DNA of 64,000 nt from Sciurus carolinensis (GCF_902686445.1 NW_025920105.1:1563120-1627119), one strand, 5' to 3'. Counted from the stretch's first letter, positions 49,502 through 61,251 are shown. Numbers and translations are program-made. Notes: generated by a model not told the origin, from the sequence alone.

Positions 49502-49860
49502 GCGGCTCTGCCCACTCCGACTGCGGGCTCACTTCACTGGGGCAATCCAAGATGGCGGCCTAGAGGGAGACTGCACCCCCGGTCGCTCCAGAACCCAGGA
49601 GCTAAGAGGAGGAGGCATAGAGAGACTCGGACTGAAATAGAGCCACGGGTGAGTCTGCCCACTGGGTAAAGCTCAGCCCGGGTGGCAGGCCCAGATAGAG
49701 GTGGCTTAGCAGAGCCGGTCAGGGCAGCTTGAGTCTTCCCAAGGTAGTCTTCCACACTCCGGCAGTGGGCTCTTCCCACACGGCCAGCTGCATGGTGCAG
49801 GCCCACAGTGAGAGCATTTCCGCACAGAGCCAGTTCCAAAACGTGGAACCAGTAGGGAGC
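49502..49860 (+). promoter_or_regulatory. L1 5'UTR promoter monomer 2 (partial)
   Basis: A second copy of the monomer, with about 360 of 459 bp alignable. It is nearly identical to monomer 1 over its first 220 bp, then progressively diverged, and merges into the non-repeated tether near 49860. It repeats the YY1-like CCAAGATGGCGGCC at 49547-49560. Confidence 0.85.
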
Positions 49861-50018
49861 TAGGGGCATTATTCTTCGAATGAGCTGCTTTATCAGATTC
49901 CTCCAAGACATCAGGCTACTGAAGGACTGGGAGGTGATACACTGGAAATCTACTGGGACACTATAAGCCAATAGTGGAAAACTGCAATATCTCAGGGTCC
50001 CACTGACAACTGACCATT

Positions 50019-51067
50019 ATGAGAAAACAAGGGAAGAAAATGTCCCAAACAAACCTAGATACTACATCAATAAAACCCAATGACAGCACAGCAGAAGAAA
50101 TGTCAGAAAGGGAGTTCAGAATGTACTGTAATTAAAACGATCAGGGAAGCTAATGAGGAGATGAAAGAGCAAATGCAGGCATTGAAGGAGGAGATGAAAG
50201 AGCAAATGCAGGCATTAAATGATCGCACCAATCAACAGTTAAAAGACCAAATACGGGAAGCAAGAGATCATTTCAATAAAGAGTTAGAGATACTGAAAAA
50301 AAAACCAAACTGAAATCCTTGAAATGAAGGAAACAATAAACCAAGTTAAAAACTCCATAGAAAGCATAACCAATAGGATAGAACACCTGGAAGACAGAAC
50401 CTCAGACATTGAAGACAAAATATTTAACCTTGAAAACAAAGTTGAACAAACAGAGAAGATGGTAAGAAATCATGAACAGAATCTCCAAGAACTATGGGAT
50501 ATCATGAAAAGGCCAAATTTGAGAATTATTGGGATTGAGGAAGGCTTAGAGAAACAAACCAAAGGAATGAACAATCTATTCAATGAAATAATAACAGAAA
50601 ATTTCCCAAATCTGAAGAATGAAATGGAAAACCAAGTACAAGAGGCTTATAGAACTCCAAACATACAAAATTACAACAGACCCACACCAAGGCACATTAT
50701 TATGAAAATACCTAACATACAAAATAAAGACAGAATTTTAAAGGCCGCGAGAGAAAAGAATCAAATTACATTCAGAGGGAAACCAATAAGAATATCAGCA
50801 GATTTTTCAATCCAGACCCTAAAAGCTAGAAGGGCCTGGAACAACATATACCAAGCCCTGAAAGAAAATGGATGTCAACCAAGAATCTTATACCCAGCAA
50901 AACTTACCTTCAAATTTGACGATGAAATAAGATCCTTCCATGATAAACAAAAGCTAAAGGAATTTACAAAAAGAAAGCCAGCATTACAGAACATTCTCAG
51001 CAAAATATTCCATGAGGAAGAGATGAAAAACAACGATGCAAATCAGCAACAGGAGGCGCTAGCCTAA
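50019..51067 (+). pseudogene. L1 ORF1 (RNA-binding protein), two frameshifts
   Basis: The original start is the ATG at 50019 (MRKQGKKMSQTN). This frame runs to about 50125 and then shifts; a second segment is open at 50080-50313, and a third at 50324-51067. The second shift is in the A-tract at 50296-50304 and looks like a one-base expansion. Domains in order: N-terminal region; coiled coil (about 50150-50470) with an exact 11-residue duplication EEMKEQMQALK/EEMKEQMQALN at 50155-50220; RRM-like region (LRIIGIEEGLEK); and basic C-terminal domain (FRGKPIRISADFS). ORF1p normally forms a trimer that coats L1 RNA. The intact length would be about 350 residues. Confidence 0.93.
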
Positions 51068-51098
51068 AGGAATAGCCAAATAAAGGAGAAACCAAATC

Positions 51099-54000
51099 AT
51101 GTCAAAAACAAATATGAGTCAATTGACTGGGAATACAAATCATATCACAATAATAACCCTGAATGTTAATGGCCTGAATTCATCAATCAAAAGACACAGA
51201 CTGGCAGATTGGATTAAAAAGAAAAATCCAACAATATGCTGCCTGCAAGAGACTCATCTCATAGAAAGAGACACCCATAGACTAAAGGTGAAAGGATGGG
51301 GAAAAACATACCATGCACACGGACACAGCAAAAAAGCTGGAGTATCCATCCTCATCTCAGATAATGTGGACTTCAAACCAAAACTAGTCAGAAGGGATAA
51401 AGAAGGACATTACATGCTGCTCAAGGGAAGCATAAATCAGCAAGACATAACAATCATAAATATCTATGCCCCGAACATTGGCTCATCCACGTACGTCAAA
51501 CAAATCCTTCTCAATTCCAGAAATCAAATAGACCACAACACAATAATACTAGGCGATTTTAACACACCTCTCTCACCACTGGATAGATCGTCCAAACAAA
51601 AATTGAATAAAGAAACTATAGATCTCAACAACACAATCAGCAATTTAGACTTAACGGACATATATAGAATATACCATCCAACAAAGAATGAATACACTTT
51701 CTTCTCAGCAGCACATGGATCCTTCTCTAAAATAGACCATATTTTATGCCACAAAGCTACTGTTAGTAAATACAAGAAGATAGAGATACTACCTTGTACT
51801 CTATCAGATCATAATGGATTGAAATTAGAAATAAATGACAGAATAAAAAACAGAAACTTCTCCAATACCTGGAGACTAAATAATACACTATTATATGATG
51901 AATGGATAACAGAAGACATCAGGAGGGAAATAAAAAAATTCTTAGAAGTAAACAAGAACAAAGACACATCATATCAAAATCTCTGGGACACTATGAAAGC
52001 AGTACTTAGAGGAAGATTTATTTCATGGGGTGCATTCAAAAAAAGAAGTAGAAATCAACAAATAAACGACTTAACACTACAGCCTCAAAGCACTAGAAAA
52101 GAAGAGCAGACCAATACCAAAAGTAGTAGAAGACAGGAAATAGTTAAAATCAGAGCCGAAATCAACGAAATCGAAACAAAAGAAGCAATCGGAAAAATTA
52201 ACAAAATAAATAGTTGGTTCTTTGAAAAAATAAATAAAATTGATAAACCCTTAGCCACACTAACAAAGAGAAAGAGGGAGAAAACTCAAATTACTAAAAT
52301 TCGGAATGAACAAGGAAACATCACAACAGACACGAGTGAAATACAAAACATAATTAGAAGCTATTTCGAAAATCTATACTCCAACAAAACAGAAAACCTT
52401 GAAGACATCAACAAATTTCTAGAGACATATGAACTACCTAAACTGAATGAGGAGGACATACACAACTTAAATAAACCAATTTCAAGCAATGAAATAGAAG
52501 AGGTCATCAAAAGCCTACCAACAAAGAAAAGTCCAGGACCAGATGGGTTCTCAGCCGAGTTCTACAAAACCTTTAAAGAAGAGCTCATTCCAATACTCCT
52601 CAATCTATTCCATGAAATAGAAGAGGAGGGAATCCTACCAAACTCGTTCTATGAAGCCAATATCACCCTGATACCTAAACCAGACAGAGACACATCAAGG
52701 AAAGAAAATTTCAGACCAATATCCTTAATGAACATCGATGCAAATATTCTCAACAAAATTTTAGCAAATCGCATACAAATATATATTAAAAAGATAGTGC
52801 ACCACGATCAAGTGGGTTTTATCCCAGGGATGCAAGGTTGGCTCAACATTCGGAAATCAATAAATGTCATTCACCATATCAACAGACTTAAAGTTAAGAA
52901 TCACATGATTATTTCAATAGATGCAGAAGAAGCATTTGATAAAATACAGCATCCCTTCATGCTCAAAACACTAGAAAAAATTGGGGTAATGGGAACATTC
53001 CTAAACATTATAAAGGCCATCTACGCTAAGCCCATGGCTAATATCATTCTAAATGGTGAAAAACTGAAAGCGTTCCCCCTAAAACTGGAACAAGGCAGGG
53101 ATGCCCTCTTTCACCGCTTTCTATTCAACATCGTCCTTGAGACTCTAGCCAGAGCAATCAGACAAACCAAAGAAATTAAAGGGATACGAATAGGAAAAGA
53201 AGAACTCAAACTATCCCTGTTTGCTGATGACATGATTATATATTTAGAGGAACCTGGAAATTCCACCAGAAAACTTTTAGAACTCATAAGTGAATTCAGT
53301 AAAGTAGCAGGTTACAAGATCAATGCTCATAAATCCAATGCATTTTTATACATAAGTGATGAATCTTCAGAAAGAGAAATTAGGAAAACTACCCCATTCA
53401 CAATAGCATCGAAAAAAATAAAATACTTGGGAATCAATCTCACAAAAGAGGTGAAAGACCTCTACAATGAGAACTACAGAACACTAAAGAAAGAAATTCA
53501 AGAAAACCTTAGAAGATGGAAAGATCTCCCATGTTCCTGGATAGGCAGAATTAATATCGTCAAAATGGCTATACTACCTAAAGTTCTATACAGATTCAAT
53601 GCAATTCCAATTAAAATCCCAATGATGTACCTTGCAGAAATAGAGCAAGCAATTATGAAATTCATCTGGAAGAATAAAAAACCTAGAATAGCTAAAGCAA
53701 TCCTCAGTAGCAAGAGCGAAGCAGGGGGTATTGCAATACCAGATCTTCAACTCTACTACAAAGCAATAGTAACAAAAACGGCATGGTATTGGTACCAAAA
53801 TAGACAGGTAGATCAATGGTACAGAATAGAGGACATGGACACAAACCCAAATAAATACAATTTTCTCATACTAGACAAAGGTTCCAACAATATGCAATGG
53901 AGAAAAGATAGCCTCTTCAACAAATGGTGCTGGGAAAACTGGAAAACTATATGCAATAGAATGAAACTAAACCCCTATCTCTCACCCTACACAAAACTCA

Positions 54001-54946
54001 ACTCAAAATGGATCAAGGACCTCGGAATCAGACCAGAGACCCTGCATCTTATAGAAGAAAAAGTAGGTCCAAATCTTCAACTTGTTGGCTCAGGATCAGA
54101 TTTCCTTAACAGGACTCCCATAGCACAAGAAATAAAAGCAAGAATAAACAACTGGGATAGATTCAAACTAAAAATCTTTCTCTCAGCAAAGGAAACTATC
54201 AGAAATGTGAAGAGAGAGCCTACAGAGTGGGAGAATATCTTTGCCAACCATACCTCAGATAGAGCGCTAATTTCCAGAATCTATAAAGAACTCAAAAAAC
54301 TCTACACGAAGAATACAAATAATCCAATCAACAAATGGGCTAAGGAAATGAACAGACACTTCACAGAAGAAGATGTACAAGTAATCACCAGATATATGAA
54401 AAAATGTTCAACATCCCTAGTAATAAGGAAATGCAAATCAAAACTTCCCTAAGATTTCATCTCACCCCAATTAGAATGGCGATTATCAAGAATACAAGCA
54501 ACAATAGGTGTTGGCGAGGATGTGGTGAAAAAGGAACACTCATACATTGCTGGTGGGGTTGCAAATTAGTGCAACCACTCTGGAAAGCAGTGTGGAGATT
54601 CCTCAGAAAGCTTGGAATGGAAACACCATTTGACCCAGCTATCCCACTCCTTGGCCTATACCCAAAGGACTTAAAATCAGCATACTACAGAGATACAGCC
54701 ACATCAATGTTCATTGCTGCTCAATTCACCATAGCCAGATTGTGGAACCAACCTAGATGCCCTTCAGTTGATGAATGGATAAAGAAACTGTGGCATATTT
54801 ATACAATGGAATATTACTCCGCAATGAAGAATGATAAAATTATGGCATTTGTAGGCAAATGGTCGAAATTGGAGAATATCATGCTAAGTGAGATAAGCCA
54901 ATCTCAAAAAACTAAAGGACGAATGATCTCGCTGATAAGCGGATGA
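51099..54946 (+). pseudogene. L1 ORF2 (endonuclease/reverse transcriptase), frame-disrupted
   Basis: ATG at 51099; total about 1,282 codons once the shifts are allowed for, the usual ORF2 size. Endonuclease (codons 1-240): [28 protein letters not shown] and [11 protein letters not shown]. Reverse transcriptase (about codons 470-790): [34 protein letters not shown] and the catalytic FADD at 53220-53231. Between them, the conserved [11 protein letters not shown] is replaced by a different peptide through a one-base loss near 53083 and a one-base gain near 53118. A one-base deletion near 54428 moves the C-terminal cysteine motif ([14 protein letters not shown]) into another frame, 54404-54946. 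Expected to lack activity. Confidence 0.95.
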
Positions 54947-54988
54947 GGACATATAATGGGGGGTGGGACGGGCTAGCATTAGGTTTAG

Positions 54989-54997
54989 AAATTTCAG
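54989..54997 (+). repeat. Candidate target-site duplication, right
   Basis: AAATTTCAG, identical to 49032-49040, lies directly after the L1's truncated 3'UTR without an intervening A-tail. Confidence 0.5.
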
Positions 54998-56460
54998 TTA
55001 TGGAAACTTTTACCAGCCCCACTGCAGGAATGTCCTAGTCATCCATGTCCCTATTTTCTCCCATCCTACAGTAGGAAACAGGAAGCTGAGAACTACTACA
55101 ATCAGTATTCATCATGCATCTTGTGAAGAAAGACAAAGACCCAGCTCTGGGTTTGTGTTATAGAGTCCCCAGAATAAATCACAAAGAATGACACTTCAGC
55201 ATAAGCAGCAGATACCCATTCTTAACACAGTTTTGACCACCTTAGTCAATTTTTTTCAAGCAATATTTTTTCCATTTCCAATTAAGAATAGTTTTTCTAT
55301 TATTCCATTTTCTTTTTAAAATTTTTACTTTTATATTTATATTCTATTTTATTTTCTCTTTTTTAAAAAAATTTTCCATTTTTCAGGATTCTGTATATAT
55401 ACCTGGCCTGTGTGTGTGAGATCTTACTGTGTGGAAGGTTTGTGCGTGTGTGTCTGTGTGTGTGTGTAAGTCTATTCATGTAATATATGTACCCATGTAT
55501 ATTTATATTTTTTCTTTTATTTAATTGCTCTCTTTTGTACCCATTTATTATTTAATCTTGATTTGACTTTGGTGGGACAAAATTTTACATGGGTTTGTTT
55601 TGTTTTCATCTTTTACTTTGTACCATGGTTTTATTTCTCTTGTTCTTCTTCAATCTCTTCACCTACTAATAAGCATATTTTCCTGTACCCTCTACCTCTC
55701 TTTCTTTCTTTTATTATTTTTAGTAATTATTTTACTCCTACATCTTTACTGCCTTCATAAGCTACCTATCTCCAGAATCTCCTCTATTCACTTTTTAAAT
55801 ATTTCAAACTCTCACCCTACAATAATGTTTTCTCTTCAATTAAGTAACTATAATTCCACTCCCTGATAGAATTATAAAGTTTATGAAATTACTATCCATT
55901 CATATCTTTTTTGTTAACATAGTGGATAACAGAGTAGACCTTGCATGTTAATGACTGATCTAGTCCATGATTGCTTATTGTTGTTGCTGATGTTAAATCT
56001 TGACCCCACCATCACTCCACAGGTGATAATTAGCATTATAGATATCAAAGTACAAACCAGACAATTATTTAAGGGCTACACATATGTTATTAATATTATT
56101 GCAAGTCCCTGCTCCCTCTTTCTCTAAGAGGAGCTGTAATATGGACACTTCATGCTCACAGAGCAGAGATTGTGCTAATGAGTCTCATTTACAGTTCAAC
56201 CAAGAAAAAGTGAGACTTACTCCACACACACACACTCTAGACCCATAGAGCTTTCATGATACTTCATATAGAATAGGGGAGAGAAACCCCCAAACCAATA
56301 ACCAAGTCCCAGGTGGAAACAACTAGAGGGGACCTTAGGTCCCACTCTGGTCATCTATTCATACAGCCAAAACAGAAAAAAAATACCCAGGAAAAAAAGA
56401 GATAGCAACAAACACAAGAACATACAATTATAAGAGGGAGAGGGAGAGTCATCCAACACA
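54998..56460 (+). mobile_element. Older L1 5'UTR, right part
   Basis: T-rich, then mixed sequence without ORFs of note. The order of a T-rich tract followed by 'attatagatatcaaagtaca' at about 56035 parallels the reverse complement of the antisense L1 5'UTR ('cattgtagatgtcaaaatag' at about 34540), which supports an L1 5'UTR of the same age class. It probably continues 48236-49031 across the younger insertion. Short TG/GT runs occur at 55400-55470. ORF1 of this older element is not seen, so it stops or was deleted near 56460. Confidence 0.5.
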
Positions 56461-57107
56461 ACTGATGAGCAGGCTTTTGAAAAACAAAGAAACAGGCAAA
56501 ATATTCTCCTTGCAAAATTCACAGTGTGTGTGGGTGTGCATGAGCAGTGAGTGAGCATGTGTGTGTCCATGGTGGGAGGAAGGGGTCTGTTGCCTGCAGA
56601 CTGTTGTTGCAGTGTGCATTCCTGACCACCCTCCACTCTGGTTTGTCCCAGAACTGCTCTTTTGGGCTTTGGGCTTTTTAAACCTCACCCACCCCCACTC
56701 CCTTACTGCCTCTCTTCCCAACTGGGCCTGGAGGCCAGACCTGGCAGGGGACAAAGAGGCAGGTTTCCAACCAGCGTCTGGCCAAAGGCCCAGGGTTGGT
56801 GGAGACAGGAGGGGAGGTTGGCATTCTCTGCACCTTTTCTGAAGTGCCAAGCTAGTCAGAGTGGGTGGAGAGTGCTATTCCTAACCCCAGCAGATCAGAG
56901 GTTCTGGCAGTACCCTCCTTCCCTTTCCATGGTAGCCCCTGGAACAGGATGCAGGGAAAGACTTCCTAGGAACAGGGGAGGCAATCTCTGTTGGAAGAGG
57001 AAGAGGTTTCTTGAAACAATATCTAGCTCAGCTCAGGTTGGTGAGGAGCCTGGTCATTCCCGTGACCTCTAGTCTGCCCCTTCCTTCTTTTTCTTTCCCT
57101 TCCACAG
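56461..57107. other. G+C-rich unassigned sequence
   Basis: Base composition changes here to G+C-richer DNA. Several overlapping frames exist on both strands (for example 133 codons minus at 56449-56850 and 136 plus at 56662-57072), which is what high G+C produces. None has a recognised domain. Confidence 0.45.
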
Positions 57108-57181
57108 TGAGTCCCAGACCCAGAACCTCAGGGTCTCTAGGTGGATGCAGGTGGTGCCTGAGGATGAGCCTCATGACATGG
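57108..57181 (+). other. Candidate internal exon, unknown gene
   Basis: A 74-bp segment with strong splice signals: a long pyrimidine tract and 'cccttccacag' directly before, 'gtgagt' directly after. It is open in one frame (phase 2 in, phase 1 out) and encodes a peptide containing RWMQVVPEDEPHDMG. I do not recognise the gene. A true exon, a decayed gene copy or chance are all possible. The downstream candidate at 59027 is in phase 0 and so cannot be its direct partner without another exon between. Confidence 0.35.
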
Positions 57182-59026
57182 GTGAGTTCCCATTGCAGGG
57201 ATCCAGGTTCAGCTGAAGTGGGGCAGGGGAAAGATAAAGAAGGTCTGGGCCCTGGGAATGGGGTGCATGAGGTCATGGCAGTGGTGGAGGGCTCTGAAGA
57301 AGTGTGGGAGTTGGGGATTGGGACACAGGGTCCAGGCAGGAGGAGAGTCTAAGGGAGTCTGGAAGGTGAGAACCTGGGGCATAGGGTCCAGGCAGGAATA
57401 GGGGTCTGAAAGAGTTAGGGTGGTGGGGAGGCTTCTAGCTCCCTTCCAAGCCCTAAGAAGACTGGCAGCAACAGCTCTGCTGTGTAATAAATTGAAGGCA
57501 AAATTTCCTGACAGCCCAGGAATTCCTTCCACAAAAAAGGTAAAGAAGACAGTTTTAGCTTTGAATAATCATTAAACCAGGACCAGATGGCCTCACAGCC
57601 ACCTACTAAATGACCTCCTGGGAGTCTTGCTCCATGTCCTGTGCCCAGCACCCTAGACAACACACACAGTCTTTTGAGACTCCTGCATCAAAACCTGCAG
57701 TGGGAAGCCTCCAAGTTTTCTCTATTCTGCCACTGGATTCTCCTGGTACTGGTGGCCTTTAATGGAGTAGTTTGGCTCAGCCTAATTTCAGATTAAAGGT
57801 TTGAAATTCAGCTTTCCATTGCTGTGACAAACTACCTGAGATGAACAACTCAGGTGAGTTTTCAAAGGTTTCACTTCATCCTTCTCTTTGCTCACCTTCT
57901 CTGACTCTCCATGCAACCTCCACAGTCTGTCTCCCCCCAAAGCCTCCAGAACACCCCAAAAGAGGCTCAATCCCACTGTTTTGGCTGGCCTTGTGGAGGA
58001 GGCCAGTTCTGCAGCTCAGAGAGTGCCCAAACTTGCCTCAAGGGCCATGGTGCCAGCTCTCTGGTTGTGGCCTCTTGGGATTGGCCTGCAGACTTGACCT
58101 GGGCAGGACTGAGGGATGGGGCCTTTCAGAGGAAGCTACAGGTCTGCTGGGAGAGGCCTGCCGGGTGTGGCAGGCAGCATTGCAGGGCTATCCAGGAAGA
58201 GGCAAGTGGCCAGAGCAGAACCCCATGTGGGAGGACCACTGTATACCATCCAGCACACGTACAGATGTTACATAGAGATCCAGTTGAGAAATGCCAGAGT
58301 CTTCTATGATCACCTACCTGTGCACAATTGCACAAGACCCCATATTCAAACTGCAGAACCACACATGTGCAGAGTCAGGACCACCATGATTGAATCCATC
58401 TCCCAGTTGCTGCTCCAGTTTCAGAAGGTGTTCTCTGTAGCTGCACTGTGGCCTTTTGTAGAGTGTCCATCTCCTCCACTGCTTCGCCTTCACTCTTCAC
58501 AACTGGAACACTTCATCCCTGGTTTAAAAAATTATTTTCATAATTCTCCGCATGTTTCATGGGCCCCTTGTGCCTTACTACATGAACACCTCTTCCTCCC
58601 CTTTGAAGTGCTTCACAATTTCTAGACATGGTTCAGTGGAAGAGTTTTCTCTGATTGCTTTATCTCCATCAGTGAACACATGGAGGCAAACTTGGGGCTT
58701 GGGCATGTGCTTGTCCCATTTCCAATGAACTTTCCCAGTTCATCCTACTGGCTCATTGGACTTGTGAGTTTGGAAATGTCCATTTCAACTCCTCCCCAAG
58801 GGCAATTGTTAATTTTCTTTTAAGAAAACACTTTTCACACAAAGAGGGTTGCATCTGATCTCCCAATCCTGCTTTTATTTCTGTTGTTGAGGGCTGGATC
58901 CTCAGGTCTCACTGAGTGAATAACTTTCCCCACCCACTCAGGATTCAGTGATTTTTCTCTCCCCAAAAGTCCCTGTGGATTGCTCTGCATGAAGATAAGT
59001 GTGATTTCCAAAAGCTCTGACTTCAG
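57182..59026. other. G+C-rich sequence between exon candidates
   Basis: It holds several overlapping open frames, the longest 169 codons (58116-58625, plus) and 144 codons (57841-58275, plus). None shows a recognisable domain, and neighbouring frames are equally open, so I do not call genes here. Confidence 0.4.
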
Positions 59027-59122
59027 TTCCAGAGGAAGCAAGAAGAACCCAAGCCCAGTGCTGCACAGGTGTTTGAGTTCCTCATGCAGTATGCACTAGG
59101 GAGGCCACAGGAGAAGAGCAAA
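59027..59122 (+). other. Candidate exon, unknown gene
   Basis: Exactly 96 bp (32 codons, phase 0 at both ends) between 'ctctgacttcag' and the donor 'gtgagg'. The reading frame gives a charged, helix-friendly peptide including EEPKPSAAQVFEFLMQYALG, more protein-like than its surroundings. The pyrimidine tract upstream is weak. About 170 bp downstream another acceptor-like 'acctgtgtgcag' (ending near 59290) opens a frame of about 50 codons. They may be exons of one unidentified or decayed gene. Confidence 0.35.
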
Positions 59123-59289
59123 GTGAGGAGCCTGAGGAGGACAGCAGCCCTGGACTCTGGAGTGGAGAAGGAAAGGCAGTGGCTGGAGGAGATGCCACAA
59201 CTGGTCTATGGACAAAGCCATACCTTCCCCAAACTCTCCCATTTCTGCTGCACCTCTCTAGTCACCATGTGTGCCTGGGAACCTGTGTG

Positions 59290-59460
59290 CAGAAACCAGG
59301 CCTGGCCATGGGCAGGTTTGGGCTCTTCAACCTCTCAGCCCACTCTGAGCTCCAGAACCAGGAACAGAATGAGGTTCCACTGGGCTGTTGTTCTCCCACC
59401 TGCAACCTGATGATCAGTGTACCCTGTTGGCTATCTCACCTGCTCAGGACTCACGTGAGT
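59290..59460 (+). other. Possible further exon
   Basis: After an acceptor-like site the plus strand is open through about 59600 (peptide text KPGLAMGRFGLFNLSAHSEL). No clear donor or polyadenylation signal was identified. Support is weak and depends on the candidate at 59027. From 59461 to 60640 I see nothing else that I can name. Confidence 0.25.
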
Positions 59461-61251
59461 CATATTCACAGGCACACCAGTCTTTCTATGACCCCTGCTC
59501 AGGACTCAACTGAGTCATGGTCACAGGTAAACAAGGCACTGCTCTACTCCATGTCCCTTTCTGGTCTTTCCCAGCCTGGGTTGCATGAGGTATCTACAAC
59601 ATAGAAATGGGCAGCCATTGCCTGCTATGGGCTGTGATATTGTTTTGTGCATTGGCTCCATTTAATGCATTGATCAAGCAAAAGCTAATAATGCAGTAAT
59701 GTGTATGTGTGTAGTCATCCCAATGTGAAGAGCTGCAGAAATGTGTGGAACTCACTTCCAATACTCAAAACAAGCATCCATTCAACCAGGAACAAAGGAG
59801 GCTTGTCCTGCACAAAGGAGGCTTTTAACTGATTTTCTGTTATTTGTAAATGACATTATCCACCAAAATTCTTGACAGAGCCTTACTCAACTCTCAGCTA
59901 GTGATTGCTGGGGGAAGTCTCTGATTAGATAGCAGTGAACACTTACAAGGAGTATGATCTTTTCCCTGGTGGGTCCATGGCCACCATTAGCTGACTACGG
60001 ACCAAGGAGTCCAATCAACAAGGAAGGAGGTAGTGAGTAGTACTTGATCTGCAGATACACTATGGAAATAATGTGTCTTAAGATTATTAGTGAAGCATAG
60101 GTCACACTCCCTCAGCATCAGGGAAATTAATGATAAGTTCAAGACTGTCTTCAGAGAGCCTGTTGATTGACACCCACTGGTATCACAGGTAGGGTGCAGG
60201 TGAGGGTGCTTGGGGACCTCTGGTGTCGTAGTAGGGCTATGGAGCATAGAGCAAAACAGGGAGAGACTTAGGACCCAAGCAGGGCCTCTGCTGATCCCAC
60301 ATATGTCCTTTCCTGAAATACCTGCTCAGCCTGGGCTTCTTAGCTCTCCTCACAGCTGCTCTTCCCAGAGGGTGCAGAGCAGAACAAGAGGGGTAATGAA
60401 CCAAAACACTAGAGGTGAACATGGGAAAGGAGAACCCACAGTCAATCCCCAGAACTTTCTGCAGAGAGCACTGACCAACCTGAGAATGAGTCCGGGTGAA
60501 TGAGGAGGCAGGCCATGTGGTAGACAGTGATTCTCATCAGCATGAATCACAGCCCTGGAAGGATAAAAAGAGGACCTGGCAGGAGGATAGTGACCCTTCT
60601 CATGCATTTTCCAGGGAGGGTTATATAAGAGATTATGGACAAAACACAGAGAACACTGAGCAGTGTCAGATGAGGGGCACTCACACACAGGAACCAGAGG
60701 AGTCTGAGCAAGAATTGCCTTGGGGAAGATAGAACAATACAGAGAGGAGACTGAGCATTATTAGACGAGGGGCACTCACCCAAAAAACCTAGAGAAGAAA
60801 GATCAAGAAATGGTTAAAGAAGTCAGAAAAAAGAAACAGAGAACACTGAGCAATGTAAGCTAAGGAGCACTCACAGACAAGACAAAATGGAGAATGAGTA
60901 AAGACAGGTTAGGCAAACTTAGCAGTTTAAACCAAGAAGGCTGAGCCATGTTTGGAGAGGGGCTATCACAAAGAGGACTCAGTGGAATCAAAGCATTAGT
61001 GGGTGAGAGGGGCTCACCCACAGAACACAGAGCACCCTCAGCAATGATGGGTGAGGGTAGATTTAGGGCAGGACTCAGAGAAGACTGAGCATTGGTGGGA
61101 GAGGGGCACTCACACATATGACACAGAAGACCCTGAGCAAGGTTGGGATAGGGGAGACTTAGGGCAGGATCCAGAGAAGGCAGGGCAAAATAAGATGAGG
61201 GGTACTTGACCACAGGAGCCAGAAGAGACAGATTTCTCTTGGAAGAGGTGT

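Larger units (their letters stand above)
49041..54988 (+). mobile_element. Younger L1 retrotransposon, almost full length, 3'-truncated
   Basis: A 5.95-kb sense L1. In order: two 5'UTR monomers (49043 to about 49860), a unique tether to 50018, ORF1 (50019-51067), a 31-bp spacer, ORF2 (51099-54946) and only about 42 bp of 3'UTR (GGGGGGTGGGACGGGCTAGC) before the probable right target-site repeat. There is no poly(A) tail. Both ORFs are broken. Overall similarity to the 36-39.6 kb copy is high in ORF2. Given the relatively few defects and its preserved monomers it is the youngest L1 in the window, but it is not capable of movement as read here. Confidence 0.95.

Noticed and set aside
49020..49971. 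Long frames on both strands in the L1 5'UTR (up to 176 codons minus)
   Set aside because: They lie inside the CpG-rich promoter monomers and are repeated with the monomer, so they are a by-product of base composition.
51524..53816. Minus-strand frames opposite L1 ORF2
   Set aside because: Shadow frames of the ORF2 coding strand; the same shadows occur opposite the 38-kb L1 copy.
56449..56850. 133-codon minus-strand frame and overlapping plus-strand frames
   Set aside because: Several frames are open at once on both strands in G+C-rich DNA and none has a recognisable domain.
58116..58625. 169-codon plus-strand frame
   Set aside because: Overlaps two other open plus frames and a minus frame; no domain, splice border or start context supports it.
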